Shown: positions 1 through 7,979, counted from the stretch's first letter. The stretch is DNA of 17,309 nt from Candidatus Rifleibacteriota bacterium (GCA_016213865.1 JACQZL010000271.1:1-17309), one strand, 5' to 3'. Notes: a model not told the origin generated them from the letters alone. A program made the numbers and translations.

Positions 1-1045
1 CGGCCGACATGCCCGGATCGGCCCGTACCTCGAGCGCCCTGTCGTAGGCAGCCAGGGCCTGGTCCAAGCCACCGGCGCGAACGTGGTCGCGGGCGACCTC
101 GAGCCGGATCGTGCAGAGCCGGCCGGCCAACCTCTCCCGCAGCGCCTTGGTCTGGCCGGCCTTCGTGTGAAAAGCCGGCTCGTCAGGCAATTCGAGATTC
201 TCGATGCCCTCCAGATCCGCGAGTGCGTCCTGCAGCCGCTTCTCGTCAGTGGTCCCCATGACCTCGCGAGCTGTTTGCCTATGTCTCTCGAGCGCGGAAA
301 GGAGCTTCTGCTCGAGGGGTCGGTGTTCCGCCTCCAGTTCGGAGCGAAACCTCTCGGGCTCTCCCCTGGAATCACTGAGGGCCCGATGATAGTCGCGAAG
401 GAGCGTCGAGAGCGCATCAGGATCGTCCGATGCCGGTGTTCTCTTCAACTCCGCCTGCTTCTCTCTGGCCCTATCGCTTACAGCGAGCCCGAACACGCGA
501 CCGGCGGCCGAGTCGGGGGCCATCAGGGCGTAGCCGAAGAGACCTCCGGCGACAGCAAGTGCCGAGCCGACCGTCCAGAGCGGGACCACAAGAGGCGGCC
601 TGAGCTTCCGTGGGCGCGGCCCCGGGTGGGGCACCTGGACCGTCGCGGGCATGGTCGCTCCCGGCCGAAACGGGCGAGTCGCGCCGAGACGGTCGGCGTC
701 CGCATGCGGGTCCGCACCACCGGTACCACCGTGGCCGGGCCAGGCCCCGGTACTTCGGTCATCCGGGTCCGCGGTTCGCTCGGCCGCCTGGGTCGCCCGC
801 TTTCGAGCGTGACCGACGGGCACGGTCTCGTTGGCCAGATTGCCAGATTCACCGGGTGCGGGGTCGCGCCCATGCGCGTCTCCAGTGGCCGCATCCTGCG
901 TTTGCTTGAGATGCCACGCGGGAGCTTGGGCCTTCGGGTGGGGCTGCCCGACGGGTCGCGTGAGCGTGCCATCCCTCGATGATGCGGCCTCCTCTGGCGT
1001 ACCGCGTCCGGAAGCGCTGGAGCTTCCCGTGCGATTACGTGCCAC
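1..1045 (-). CDS. Membrane-anchored TPR-like protein, 3' end outside window
   Basis: A continuous open frame of 348 codons runs from a GTG at 1045 to the left edge without a stop. The start is supported by an excellent ribosome site (AGGGAGGTGA) just upstream of the GTG; there is no useful ATG nearby. Residues 1-150 are Pro/Gly/Ala/charge-rich and probably disordered. Residues about 151-176 are hydrophobic (VVPLWTVGSALAVAGG and onward) and form one membrane segment. Residues about 190-300 are charged and helical, with likely coiled coil. The last visible stretch, about 310-348, contains ALAAYDRALEVRADP, a typical tetratricopeptide helix pair. The topology suggests a long cytoplasmic N-terminus, one membrane pass and a helical/TPR domain, so a scaffold role is plausible, but the partner is unknown. 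It lies 86 bp downstream of the 206-residue gene on the same strand, probably in one operon. The frame and TPR call are fairly sure; the function is not known. Confidence 0.8.
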   Translation of the reverse strand, partial: MARNRTGSSSASGRGTPEEAASSRDGTLTRPVGQPHPKAQAPAWHLKQTQDAATGDAHGRDPAPGESGNLANETVPVGHARKRATQAAERTADPDDRSTGAWPGHGGTGGADPHADADRLGATRPFRPGATMPATVQVPHPGPRPRKLRPPLVVPLWTVGSALAVAGGLFGYALMAPDSAAGRVFGLAVSDRAREKQAELKRTPASDDPDALSTLLRDYHRALSDSRGEPERFRSELEAEHRPLEQKLLSALERHRQTAREVMGTTDEKRLQDALADLEGIENLELPDEPAFHTKAGQTKALRERLAGRLCTIRLEVARDHVRAGGLDQALAAYDRALEVRADPGMSA

Positions 1046-1131
1046 GGCTCACCTCCCTTGCACCGCCAGCGTGTAGGTCAATCGCCCGCGGACCGGGCAA
1101 CTCGCGGCTGGATGGGTCGGACATCGTTCGC

Positions 1132-1752
1132 TCACCGGCCCTCGTCGCTGGCAAGCCAGCTCGCCCGCAGCTCGCGAGCCCGTTCGGGTCCGAGGGCCTC
1201 TTCGAACCAGCTCTCGGCCGTCAGGTGCACGACCAGTCGTTGATAGCCTGCCGGATCGATACCCATTGGCACAATCCCGGCCCGACGACAGACCCCAAAG
1301 AGCATCTCGGTCGCACGGCAGGTTCCGAGAGCGGCTCTCAGGTCAGCGTGGACCCGGTCGAAGTGACCGGATGCGGTCCGGGCCGCGGAAGAACCGCCGC
1401 TCCGCCAGACCGGCAGATCGCCTGGGGGTGACAGGCCCGGCCTTCCGGTCACGGCAGCCAGGGCACCATCGGTTTCGGACGGTGACCTGGGCTCGCGAAG
1501 AGGGTCTGCCGGGACCGTCGCATCGACAACCTGGAGGGCCCTCGTGGAGACGTCGTCCTTGAGCTTTCGAAGGCCGTCGTGAAGGCTGACGAGGGCCTCC
1601 TGAAGCCCCGCCAGCCCCGGCCCGGGCGAGGCCTCGAGGATTCGGCGGCGCACGTCGGCGTTCAGCCGTCCGCGGGCCAGCTCCGAGGCCAGACCCGTCA
1701 GGAGCTCCAGCGTCCGTTCCGCCTCACGGTTGGTCGGGTCACTCGATGCCAT
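1132..1752 (-). CDS. Hypothetical protein, 206 aa
   Basis: The ATG at 1752 is preceded by GGAGGAGGAACGT, a very strong ribosome site at good spacing, which supports this as a real gene. The protein has no signal peptide and no membrane segment. Residues 1-75 look helical (ERTLELLTGLASELARGR and following). Residues about 80-125 are a Pro/Ser/Gly-rich linker. Residues about 130-206 form a second compact region with two cysteines six residues apart (CRATEMLFGVC). I do not recognise the family. It is the first gene of a probable two-gene unit with the TPR-like membrane protein downstream (86 bp gap), so a shared role is likely. A REP element sits upstream of its start. It would be a cytosolic protein by sequence. 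Confidence 0.7.
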   Translation of the reverse strand: MASSDPTNREAERTLELLTGLASELARGRLNADVRRRILEASPGPGLAGLQEALVSLHDGLRKLKDDVSTRALQVVDATVPADPLREPRSPSETDGALAAVTGRPGLSPPGDLPVWRSGGSSAARTASGHFDRVHADLRAALGTCRATEMLFGVCRRAGIVPMGIDPAGYQRLVVHLTAESWFEEALGPERARELRASWLASDEGR

Positions 1753-1913
1753 ACGTTCCTCCTCCGGTCTTTCGGACCGAGCTCCCGAGCTCTAGTCAGG
1801 GGCCGCCCCCCACGTTCTTGGAGGGTGGTCCGGGCCCCGACAATGACAACCCACTCGGTCCGGCTTGCAGCGTAGCGCAGGGCACGGCCGTTGGCCAGAC
1901 CCGACACTCTCGA

Positions 1914-2041
1914 GGGGAGCGACGCAGGAAACTGGGGGACTGCTTCACTGCGTTGGGCCTTTCAAGACGGTAGCGCGGGCCCTCGTGGCCCGCTCGGGTC
2001 GAGTCGCCGCTCCACAAGCGGGGGACAAGCCCCCGCGCTAC
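1914..2041. repeat. REP-type two-hairpin element, copy 1
   Basis: Two hairpins of 25 nt each lie at 1970-1994 and 2017-2041, separated by a 22-nt linker that contains CGGGTCGAGTCGCC. The left hairpin has stem GCGGGCC/GGCCCGC with loop CTCGT; the right has GCGGGGG/CCCCCGC type arms. The outer GTAGCGC and GCGCTAC ends also pair with each other. A second copy lies at 11163-11291 with nearly the same linker. Similarity extends left to GGGGAGCGACGCAGG at 1914, at almost the same distance from the first hairpin in both copies (56 and 57 nt). This is the architecture of repetitive extragenic palindrome pairs (REPINs), which in known cases are moved by RAYT transposases. No such transposase is in the window. 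Confidence 0.85.
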
Positions 2042-2108
2042 AGCCGATGAAGACAACTGCCCGTCGTGTCGCCATGATCCAGCGTCGGTCCCCGCTCGAG
2101 CATCCGGC

Positions 2109-2136
2109 GTCCGGCGCAATCGATCGTGCGCCGGAC
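2109..2136. repeat. Perfect 10-bp inverted repeat upstream of the metacaspase gene
   Basis: Arms GTCCGGCGCA and TGCGCCGGAC flank the 8-nt loop ATCGATCG, itself a palindromic-looking spacer. The hairpin ends about 85 bp before the ATG at 2221. No T-run follows, so it is not a classical intrinsic terminator. It could be a protein-binding operator, an RNA hairpin in a 5' leader, or another repetitive palindrome. It is unrelated in sequence to the nearby REP hairpins. Confidence 0.6.
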
Positions 2137-2220
2137 CTTGCCGTCTCTGCGGAGCTCGAGCAAGGACTGATAGACTCCTCCGCGGGAGCGGAGACAGCAA
2201 CCCCGGTGAAGGAGGAGACC

Positions 2221-3381
2221 ATGCGGACCCGATGGGCAAGCTTCTGGTGGCGAGCGGCGCTCACCTCGGTCCTGTTGGCGAGCCTGGGGAGTCGCCTCTT
2301 CGGCGCCTCGAACCGAGCCCTGCTCATCGGAATCAGTCGGTACGAGGACCCGCGTTTGCGGCTGCAGTATGCTCACCGCGATGCCCAAGAACTGGGCAAG
2401 GTCCTGGAGAGGAGCGGGTACGAGACCTCAGTCCTGGTCGATGAACAGGCCACGAGGGCCCAAATCTACCTGGCCGTGGCAGCGCTGAGGGGAAGATGCC
2501 AGCCCGACGATACCGTCCTTTTCTTCTTCTCCGGCCACGGGATGGCTTGCCCGGGCGGCAAATTGGTCTTGCTGCCCGCCGACGCGAAGCAGGGTGTTCC
2601 GGACGGTGGAGGCCTGGCCGTCACGGACGTCATGAGCCTCGTGTGCGCCATGCCGGGGAAGGTCAAGCTCGGCTTCATCGACGCCTGCCACGCGGGGAAC
2701 TCGGCCAACCCCCGAGAGCTGCTGGAGGTGCTGCAGAACCTCGGAGGTGCCCGATTCGCGGAAGGGGCGATCGACGCCCCGGAATCCAGCTCACTCTGTC
2801 TCGCCATGTCGTGTCAATCCCGCGAGGTTTCTTACGAGCATCAGAGGCTGCAAATGGGCGTCTTCACCAGTTGTCTGATCGAGGCCTTGCGGGGTCGCGG
2901 GGAGTGGTTCCCGGAGAAGGCCCTCACTTTCGACCGGGTTTTCGATTACCTGGCCGAGGAGGTACCTCGCCGAGCCCACGAGCTGATCTCGGCGGAGTGC
3001 AGCCAGACCCCCAGAAAGCTCGTCTCTGCGTCAAAGGACCCGGTGGTCATCACCCTGGTGGCCGAGGATACCGACCGGCTGGCAGCCGTGTGGGACAGCG
3101 CCCGGGGGGTCTTGAGGCAACTGGGACTGCTCGAGACCGGCAAGGAGGGGACGCCCGGGGCGGTCCGGGACCTCCTGCGCAAACACCCGTGGACCCGACC
3201 GATGCTGGACAGTGCCCGGCGATTCGCCAACGAGCAGTGGACCAGCAAGCAGGCCGGCCGGCTCTCGGTCCAGGGCTCCAAGGTGAGCTCGGCCGTGGCG
3301 TCCGACGCAACTGGGTCGACGGCGAAAAGCCTGCCGGCAAGCAAGCTGTCCTCGAGTTCGCCATCCTCCACCGGGCGCTGA
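2221..3381 (+). CDS. Exported caspase-fold (peptidase C14, metacaspase-like) protein
   Basis: I chose the ATG at 2221 because AAGGAGGAGACC precedes it directly. An in-frame upstream ATG at 1891 would translate the REP element and is unlikely. The product has 386 residues. Residues 1-29 look like a signal peptide (WWRAALTSVLLASLG core). The caspase p20-like domain spans about 31-285: ALLIGISRYEDP at the first strand, catalytic His106 in SGHG, and catalytic Cys156 in DACHAG, both intact. Residues 285-350 are a helical extension, and the last 35 are Ser/Thr/Ala-rich and low-complexity. Family members are Cys proteases that usually cleave after Arg or Lys; the substrate here is unknown. Export would place it in the periplasm or outside, unlike cytosolic caspase-like defence proteases. 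It is divergent from the 1132-1752 gene. Confidence 0.9.
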   Translation: MRTRWASFWWRAALTSVLLASLGSRLFGASNRALLIGISRYEDPRLRLQYAHRDAQELGKVLERSGYETSVLVDEQATRAQIYLAVAALRGRCQPDDTVLFFFSGHGMACPGGKLVLLPADAKQGVPDGGGLAVTDVMSLVCAMPGKVKLGFIDACHAGNSANPRELLEVLQNLGGARFAEGAIDAPESSSLCLAMSCQSREVSYEHQRLQMGVFTSCLIEALRGRGEWFPEKALTFDRVFDYLAEEVPRRAHELISAECSQTPRKLVSASKDPVVITLVAEDTDRLAAVWDSARGVLRQLGLLETGKEGTPGAVRDLLRKHPWTRPMLDSARRFANEQWTSKQAGRLSVQGSKVSSAVASDATGSTAKSLPASKLSSSSPSSTGR

Positions 3382-3403
3382 GGCACCGGTCAGACCGAGT
3401 GCC
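3382..3403 (+). terminator. Hairpin immediately after the metacaspase stop
   Basis: GGCACCGGT, a 3-nt loop CAG, then ACCGAGTGCC form a nine-pair stem with one bulged A, beginning at the base after the TGA at 3379-3381. No T-run follows, so this would be a non-canonical or Rho-assisted terminator of the kind common in GC-rich genomes. Position supports the call; strength is uncertain. Confidence 0.45.
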
Positions 3404-3419
3404 CCCCGCGCCCTGTCTG

Positions 3420-3448
3420 CCACGGCTCGCTGGGACCGGTCTCCGTGG
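3420..3448. terminator. Possible bidirectional terminator hairpin between convergent genes
   Basis: CCACGG at 3420-3425 and CCGTGG at 3443-3448 are perfect inverted repeats. The 17-nt interval contains GGGACCGGTCTC, which can pair further. It sits between the ends of two convergent genes (3381 and 3493), where a shared terminator is expected. There is no T-run, so the call is weak. Confidence 0.3.
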
Positions 3449-3492
3449 CGGCCCGCATCGGACCTGGACGGAGCTCGTCGCGTGAACGGCCG

Positions 3493-4785
3493 TCAGGAGC
3501 CGACGACTTGCTTGAGCCCGCGGCGCAGTCGGGTCCAGAAGGACGGGTCACGGCCCGTGGAAGGAGGTCGGTTCAGGGCCCTCTCGACGAGTGACCTGGA
3601 GAAGGCCGCCACCGCGGAGTCGGGCGAACCGAGTGAGTAGGGCACACCCGAAGACGCGGCGAGGAGAGTCGCGTCCTCATCGTACGGGACCTCGTGCACC
3701 CTGTGCTCGACCACTCCGTTCTGCCGCAGCCAGTTGTCGAGCCCCAACTTGGGATCGACCACGAGACCCGACTTGAGCACCGAGAGCCGCTCCTTCGGGT
3801 ACTTCATGGCGCTGAGGACCTGGAACAGCCCCATCGTGGCCTTCAGGCTGGGCCAGTCCTGGTTCAAGACGACGAAGAGCTGCTCGCTGAACTCGAGGCT
3901 CATCGCGGTGGCTCGCTCGCAGAGGCGCCCCGGAGGCAAGTCGAAGATGACGAAGTCGTGGGCGCTAATGATGAAATCCAGGAGCCCGCCCAGGGTCCGG
4001 ATCGCGGCCGCATCGAGGTTCACGGGCGTGTTCGGACTCGGCAGGACCCGCAACTGGAGAGTGGGGTTGCCGTCGGCCTGATAGGTGTCCACGGCGTGGT
4101 CCGGCTTCAGCTCGAGAAGGCCGCGGCGCACAATGTGCTCTTCGATGCTGCCGAGCTGCTCGAGGTTCTGCAGGAGCTTGATGGCGGGTTGCTCCACCGG
4201 CTGGAGGCACTCGGGCTTCAGATACAGGCAGACGTCACCCTGGAACAGGTCCATGTCGACGAGACAGACCTGGTAACCGAACCGTGCCAGCTCGACGGCC
4301 GCGTTGACGGCCTGGTTCGTGGTCCCCGCCGTGCCACGGGGGCCGTAGAAGCTCCAGACTGAGGCCAGCCCCTTCGGTTCGGGTCGAGAGGTGCCCGCGG
4401 CCGGCCGCATCGCGTGCAGCTTTCGGACGATATCAGGCAGCTCGCGCCCATCGCCGAGCTGCGCCTTGTCCAGGTACTTGCGCACCCCGATCTCGATCGC
4501 CTCCTGCATGAACTGGAGGGACTGCTCGCTGGTCAGGATGGCGACCACGGTGTTCGGAAAGCGGCTGGTGATCCGGGCGGCAGCCTCCAGCCCGTTGAGG
4601 ACAGGCATCCGGATGTCCAGGAAGATGACATCGGGATGGAGGCTGTTGACCAACCGGATCGCCTCGCGTCCATTGGTGCCTTGCCCCACGAGTTGGATAT
4701 CAGGTTCGGAGCGCAACCGGCGCTCGAACATCTGCAGGATATAGTCATCGTCATCGACGACAGCAACTCGGATCTTGTCGGCCAT
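3493..4785 (-). CDS. cpaE: Receiver-domain TadZ/CpaE-like Tad pilus protein
   Basis: The start is ATG at 4785, after TTGGAGGGCTGC; the frame stays open upstream but without a domain or better ribosome site. The product has 430 residues. Residues 1-125 are a response-regulator receiver with acidic residues at 11-14, phospho-acceptor Asp57 (VIFLDIRMP), Thr85 and Lys107. Residues about 140-410 are a ParA/MinD-type ATPase fold of the CpaE/TadZ group, with VCLVDMDLFQGDV (173-185) and FVIFDLPPG (278-286) as A' and Walker B strands. The P-loop position reads GPRGTAGTT (148-156), lacking the lysines of the deviant Walker A, so ATP binding may be weak or lost. CpaE/TadZ localises the Tad (Flp) pilus machine at the cell pole. 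The gene is divergent from cpaF, with 162 bp between starts, consistent with joint control. Confidence 0.88.
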   Translation of the reverse strand: MADKIRVAVVDDDDYILQMFERRLRSEPDIQLVGQGTNGREAIRLVNSLHPDVIFLDIRMPVLNGLEAAARITSRFPNTVVAILTSEQSLQFMQEAIEIGVRKYLDKAQLGDGRELPDIVRKLHAMRPAAGTSRPEPKGLASVWSFYGPRGTAGTTNQAVNAAVELARFGYQVCLVDMDLFQGDVCLYLKPECLQPVEQPAIKLLQNLEQLGSIEEHIVRRGLLELKPDHAVDTYQADGNPTLQLRVLPSPNTPVNLDAAAIRTLGGLLDFIISAHDFVIFDLPPGRLCERATAMSLEFSEQLFVVLNQDWPSLKATMGLFQVLSAMKYPKERLSVLKSGLVVDPKLGLDNWLRQNGVVEHRVHEVPYDEDATLLAASSGVPYSLGSPDSAVAAFSRSLVERALNRPPSTGRDPSFWTRLRRGLKQVVGS

Positions 4786-4825
4786 GCAGCCCTCCAATCG
4801 ACGCTGTCCAAGGGGACTGCCGACA

Positions 4826-4854
4826 GTGCTAACATGGCGGTTCGAGCAAGTCAA
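4826..4854 (-). promoter_or_regulatory. Candidate sigma70-type promoter for the cpaE-like gene
   Basis: On the minus strand TTGACT (4849-4854) is followed after 17 nt by TAGCAC (4826-4831), giving a leader of about 35 nt to the ATG at 4785. The -35 is near consensus; the -10 matches only partly. It lies in the divergent cpaE/cpaF spacer. I could not identify a convincing matching promoter on the plus strand. Confidence 0.35.
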
Positions 4855-4863
4855 TTCTCGTGG

Positions 4864-4882
4864 GGACGTCGGGTGCACGTCC
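4864..4882. promoter_or_regulatory. Inverted repeat in the divergent cpaE/cpaF spacer
   Basis: GGACGT and ACGTCC flank a 7-nt spacer, giving a 19-bp dyad typical in size for a dimeric regulator site. It lies near the middle of the intergenic region, about 10 bp upstream of the candidate cpaE -35. Short dyads arise by chance in GC-rich DNA, so this is only a candidate operator. Confidence 0.3.
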
Positions 4883-4947
4883 TTGGATCGATTCGACCGC
4901 GCGTGAGCGCCTTTTTCTGGACACTACCGGATCCCGGAGGGAGACCC

Positions 4948-6408
4948 ATGGCGGAGCGTGAGATACCGGGAAGGCCTCCAGGCCCCATGCCGTCCCAGAA
5001 GAGCTTGGTGGTCGACCAGCCCCTGGTCCAGGGTGCGAGCGGATTGGACGGCAACGCCGGTCTCGAGAAGCCCGCTGCCGCCTCCTCGCTGTTCACGCAG
5101 CGACACTTCGGCTCCGAGCACCAGTTCGCCCAGTTCCTCCTCGAGCATTTCCAGCAGATGCTGATTCGAGACGCCGATCTGGGCCAGGGGAGCTCGCCTT
5201 CGAACCGCGAGCGGCTCCGGGGCTTCCTGCGCCAGCGCGTGGCAGCGCTTCGCGAATCCTCCGAGTTCAGCCGTTACCCGGGAGCACCTTCCGAGGTCGC
5301 CAAGGCCCAGCAGCACCCCGAGCTCTTCATCGAGCGAGTCCTGAGCGAAACGGTGGGCTACGGGGCCATCGATCACCTGATCAAGGACCCGTCGGTACGC
5401 GAGATCATGGTCAACGGTCCCGATCTGATCTTCGTCGAACGTGGCCGGGAAGTCGTCCAGGAAGGTGTTCGCTTCAAGGACGCCGACCAACTCATGACGA
5501 TCATCCAGCGGATGCTGGACCCGCTGGGGAAGAGGGTCGACTTCGTGTCGCCGATGGTCGACGCTCGGTTGCCGGACGGCTCGCGGATCAACGTGATCAT
5601 CCCGCCGCTCTCCCTTCGTGGGCCGGCTCTGACCATCAGGAAGTTCCCGGACAAGCCGATCACCGCACCGGATCTCATTGCCTGGGGGTCGGCGACGGTC
5701 CAGGTCATGGAGATCCTGGAAGCGTGCGTCCGCGGGAGGCTCAACATCATCGTGAGCGGAGGCACGGGTTCGGGAAAGACCACGCTCCTCAACGTCCTGA
5801 GCCAGTTCATCCCGAAGCGGGATCGAGTGGTCGTCATCGAGGACACGGCGGAGCTGCAAATCGGACTTCCGAACTGCCTTCAACTGGAAGCCCGCTCGGC
5901 CAACATCGAAGGCGCCGGAAGGATCACCATCCGGGACCTGGTGCGCAACGCCCTCCGCATGAGGCCCGATCGCATCGTCATCGGTGAGTGCCGCGGCGGC
6001 GAGGCGCTCGACATGCTGCAGGCCATGAACACGGGTCACGACGGCAGCATGACGACGGCCCACGCAAACACACCCCGAGACCTCATCTCCCGTCTCGAGA
6101 TCATGGTCCTGATGGCCGGGATGCAACTCCCGCTGCAGGCCATCCACAGGCAGATCGCCGGGGCCGTCAACCTGATCCTGCAGCAAGAACGCCTCGAGGA
6201 CGGGTCCCGCCGCATCACTCGGATCACCGAGGTCATCCCGTCGGCCACCGAGATCGTCGAACTGGTCGACCTGTTCGTGTTTCGTCAGCAGGGCCTCGAC
6301 TCCAGCGGCCGCGTGCAAGGCGAGCTCCTCCCCGCGGGGAAGCAACCTCAGTTCCTGGCACGCCTTGCCGCTCAGGGTCTGCATCTGCCCGACGGCACTT
6401 TCCCTTGA
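4948..6408 (+). CDS. cpaF: CpaF/TadA-type Tad pilus assembly ATPase
   Basis: The ATG at 4948 follows CGGAGGGAGACCC; the frame is open further upstream but only antisense to cpaE. The product has 486 residues. It is a secretion ATPase of the type II/IV superfamily that powers Tad (Flp) pilus extension, acting as a cytoplasmic hexamer at the inner membrane. An N-terminal variable region (1-125) precedes the family core: [20 protein letters not shown] (137-156), Walker A GGTGSGKT (271-278), Asp box VIEDTAEL (297-304), Walker B with Glu347 in [12 protein letters not shown], and His box SMTTAHANT (367-375). All ATPase motifs are intact. No platform proteins (tadB/tadC), secretin or flp pilin are in the window, so the rest of the pilus locus is elsewhere. 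It converges with the RR-kinase gene (42 bp gap) without a clear terminator. Confidence 0.95.
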   Translation: MAEREIPGRPPGPMPSQKSLVVDQPLVQGASGLDGNAGLEKPAAASSLFTQRHFGSEHQFAQFLLEHFQQMLIRDADLGQGSSPSNRERLRGFLRQRVAALRESSEFSRYPGAPSEVAKAQQHPELFIERVLSETVGYGAIDHLIKDPSVREIMVNGPDLIFVERGREVVQEGVRFKDADQLMTIIQRMLDPLGKRVDFVSPMVDARLPDGSRINVIIPPLSLRGPALTIRKFPDKPITAPDLIAWGSATVQVMEILEACVRGRLNIIVSGGTGSGKTTLLNVLSQFIPKRDRVVVIEDTAELQIGLPNCLQLEARSANIEGAGRITIRDLVRNALRMRPDRIVIGECRGGEALDMLQAMNTGHDGSMTTAHANTPRDLISRLEIMVLMAGMQLPLQAIHRQIAGAVNLILQQERLEDGSRRITRITEVIPSATEIVELVDLFVFRQQGLDSSGRVQGELLPAGKQPQFLARLAAQGLHLPDGTFP

Positions 6409-6450
6409 CCCGCCCGCGCGCCCCGATGAGCCGGCCGGCCCAGGGCCCCA

Positions 6451-7965
6451 CTAGCCTCCGCGAGCACCCTTGCGCGCGCTCTGCCACCGCTCGAAGGTCT
6501 CCCGGTCGGCAGGCAGCGTGAACGCGAAGGTCGTTCCGGCCCCTGGCCGGCTCTCACACCAGATGCAGCCTCCGTGGGCCTCCACGGCCAGGCGACAGAA
6601 GTAGAGCCCCGCGGCAGAGATTCGAATCGTCCCGCTTGGACAGTGTTTGACCGCGTTTCCGATCAGGTTACCCAGGACCCGCCCGACCATGTCGCAGTCG
6701 CCGCAGGCCCCGACGAACTCGCCGAGTCCGAGCGCTACCCGCCGCCTGGACGCCGCGGCCTCGTACGGACGCATGGCCTCGCCCGCCAATTCTCGCAGCA
6801 CGAGTTGCTCCCCACGCACTTCCAGCCACGACTCTTCCATCTTCGCGATGTCCAGGAGTCCCACCAGCGTCTTCACGAGGACCCCGCACGCGTCGACCGC
6901 CTGCCGGGCGTCCTTCTGGCTCTGTTCGTCGAGGTTGCTGTTCTGAGCCAGCAGCTCGTTCGTCCAGAGCACGGCCATGGCGAGGTTCTTCACATCGTGC
7001 ACGATCAGTTCGGAGAGCTTCTTCTGCAACCTCGCGAAGCACTCGCGGTTCCATTGGGAGACCGAGAGCGCCGACAACTCCCCGAGCACGAGCTCCAGGA
7101 GGCGGGTCTCCGCTGCCTTGAAAGGTGAGCTCGTCCGGAACAGTCCGAGGGCACCGAGGACGTGAGGCGCGGGACCAAGCGGCTGTACCCAGTCGTGGAC
7201 GCGGGCCGTGGGCGTGCCCGGGCTGTCATCCGAACGGTTCCACTTGACCAGGAGCTTGCCCGCGTCGGGCGCATCCGGGGAGACTCGCCGGAGCCGGGTC
7301 AGGAGCTCCTCGTCGGGGAGCGCCATCGGTCCCGCAACCGACACCAGGGAGGTCCCCTCGAACCTCATCATCAGCGCTCCAAAATCGTGGGCCACAAGTT
7401 GAGAGAGCAGCCCCAGGGTCATCTCCGCGAATTCCTTGAGCGATGCCGCACGCGCCCCGAGCCCCGCCACTTCTCGCTTGAGAGTGAGCTGCCTGAGCAC
7501 CTGGTCCATGAGCTCGGCCATCCGGCTCCCCGCCAACTGCCGTGCCAACTGCGGCGAGAGCTTGGGGCGAGGAGGGCTCTCCGCGCGGCCGTCCAGCCCG
7601 GCCAGGATCTCCCGGGTCACGCTGAGGACCTCGTCGAAGCTCTCGCTCTTGATCAAGTACCTGTCGGCACCGGCCTGGGCCCCCCAGAAGCGGTCCAATG
7701 GCTCGCCGAGGGTCGTCAACAACACCACGGGCACCTGAGCCAGATCGGGCGTGTTCTTGATGAAACGGCACAGGTGATAGCCGTTGAGCTCCGGCATCAT
7801 CACATCTGAGATGACCAGGTCCGGGTGTTCGAGAAACAGGGTCCTCAGGCCCTGCATGCCGTCGGCCGCTTCCACCACCTCCAGTCCATCCGCCACCAGG
7901 GCCTTCTTCAGGGCGAGCCGCTGGGGTTCCGTATCTTCGACCACGAGGACTTTCCTGGTTGCCAT
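6451..7965 (-). CDS. Receiver-GAF-histidine-kinase hybrid with incomplete ATPase domain
   Basis: The ATG at 7965 follows TGAGGTAAGAGAC, only 14 nt after the cheA-like stop, so the two are co-transcribed. The product has 504 residues. Residues 1-122 are a receiver with Asp54 (VISDVMMPELNGY), Thr84/85 and Lys106. Residues about 170-305 resemble a GAF-type sensor. Residues about 310-375 are a HisKA-like dimerisation helix with His323 in VHDVKN. Residues about 395-487 are HATPase_c: the N box GNLIGNAVKHCP (432-443) and the C-terminal AVEAHGG...TTFAFTLP are present. However, the usual D-G-G box, F box and ATP lid between TIRIS (446-450) and AAGLYFCRL (451-459) are missing in frame, about 45 residues. 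It is therefore probably not a working kinase. It may be a phospho-sink, a phosphatase or a CheA-driven output with a pseudokinase end. Confidence 0.9.
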   Translation of the reverse strand: MATRKVLVVEDTEPQRLALKKALVADGLEVVEAADGMQGLRTLFLEHPDLVISDVMMPELNGYHLCRFIKNTPDLAQVPVVLLTTLGEPLDRFWGAQAGADRYLIKSESFDEVLSVTREILAGLDGRAESPPRPKLSPQLARQLAGSRMAELMDQVLRQLTLKREVAGLGARAASLKEFAEMTLGLLSQLVAHDFGALMMRFEGTSLVSVAGPMALPDEELLTRLRRVSPDAPDAGKLLVKWNRSDDSPGTPTARVHDWVQPLGPAPHVLGALGLFRTSSPFKAAETRLLELVLGELSALSVSQWNRECFARLQKKLSELIVHDVKNLAMAVLWTNELLAQNSNLDEQSQKDARQAVDACGVLVKTLVGLLDIAKMEESWLEVRGEQLVLRELAGEAMRPYEAAASRRRVALGLGEFVGACGDCDMVGRVLGNLIGNAVKHCPSGTIRISAAGLYFCRLAVEAHGGCIWCESRPGAGTTFAFTLPADRETFERWQSARKGARGG

Positions 7966-7979
7966 GTCTCTTACCTCAT

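Noticed and set aside
1970..2041. CRISPR-like repeat array
   Set aside because: Only a pair of hairpins with one linker is present; there are no regularly spaced direct repeats with distinct spacers and no cas genes.
1891..2220. N-terminal extension of the metacaspase gene to an ATG at 1891
   Set aside because: It would translate the REP element and place 110 residues before a clear signal peptide; the ATG at 2221 has a strong ribosome site.
4924..6384. Long minus-strand open frame opposite cpaF
   Set aside because: Antisense shadow; the plus strand has all motifs of the CpaF ATPase and a good ribosome site.
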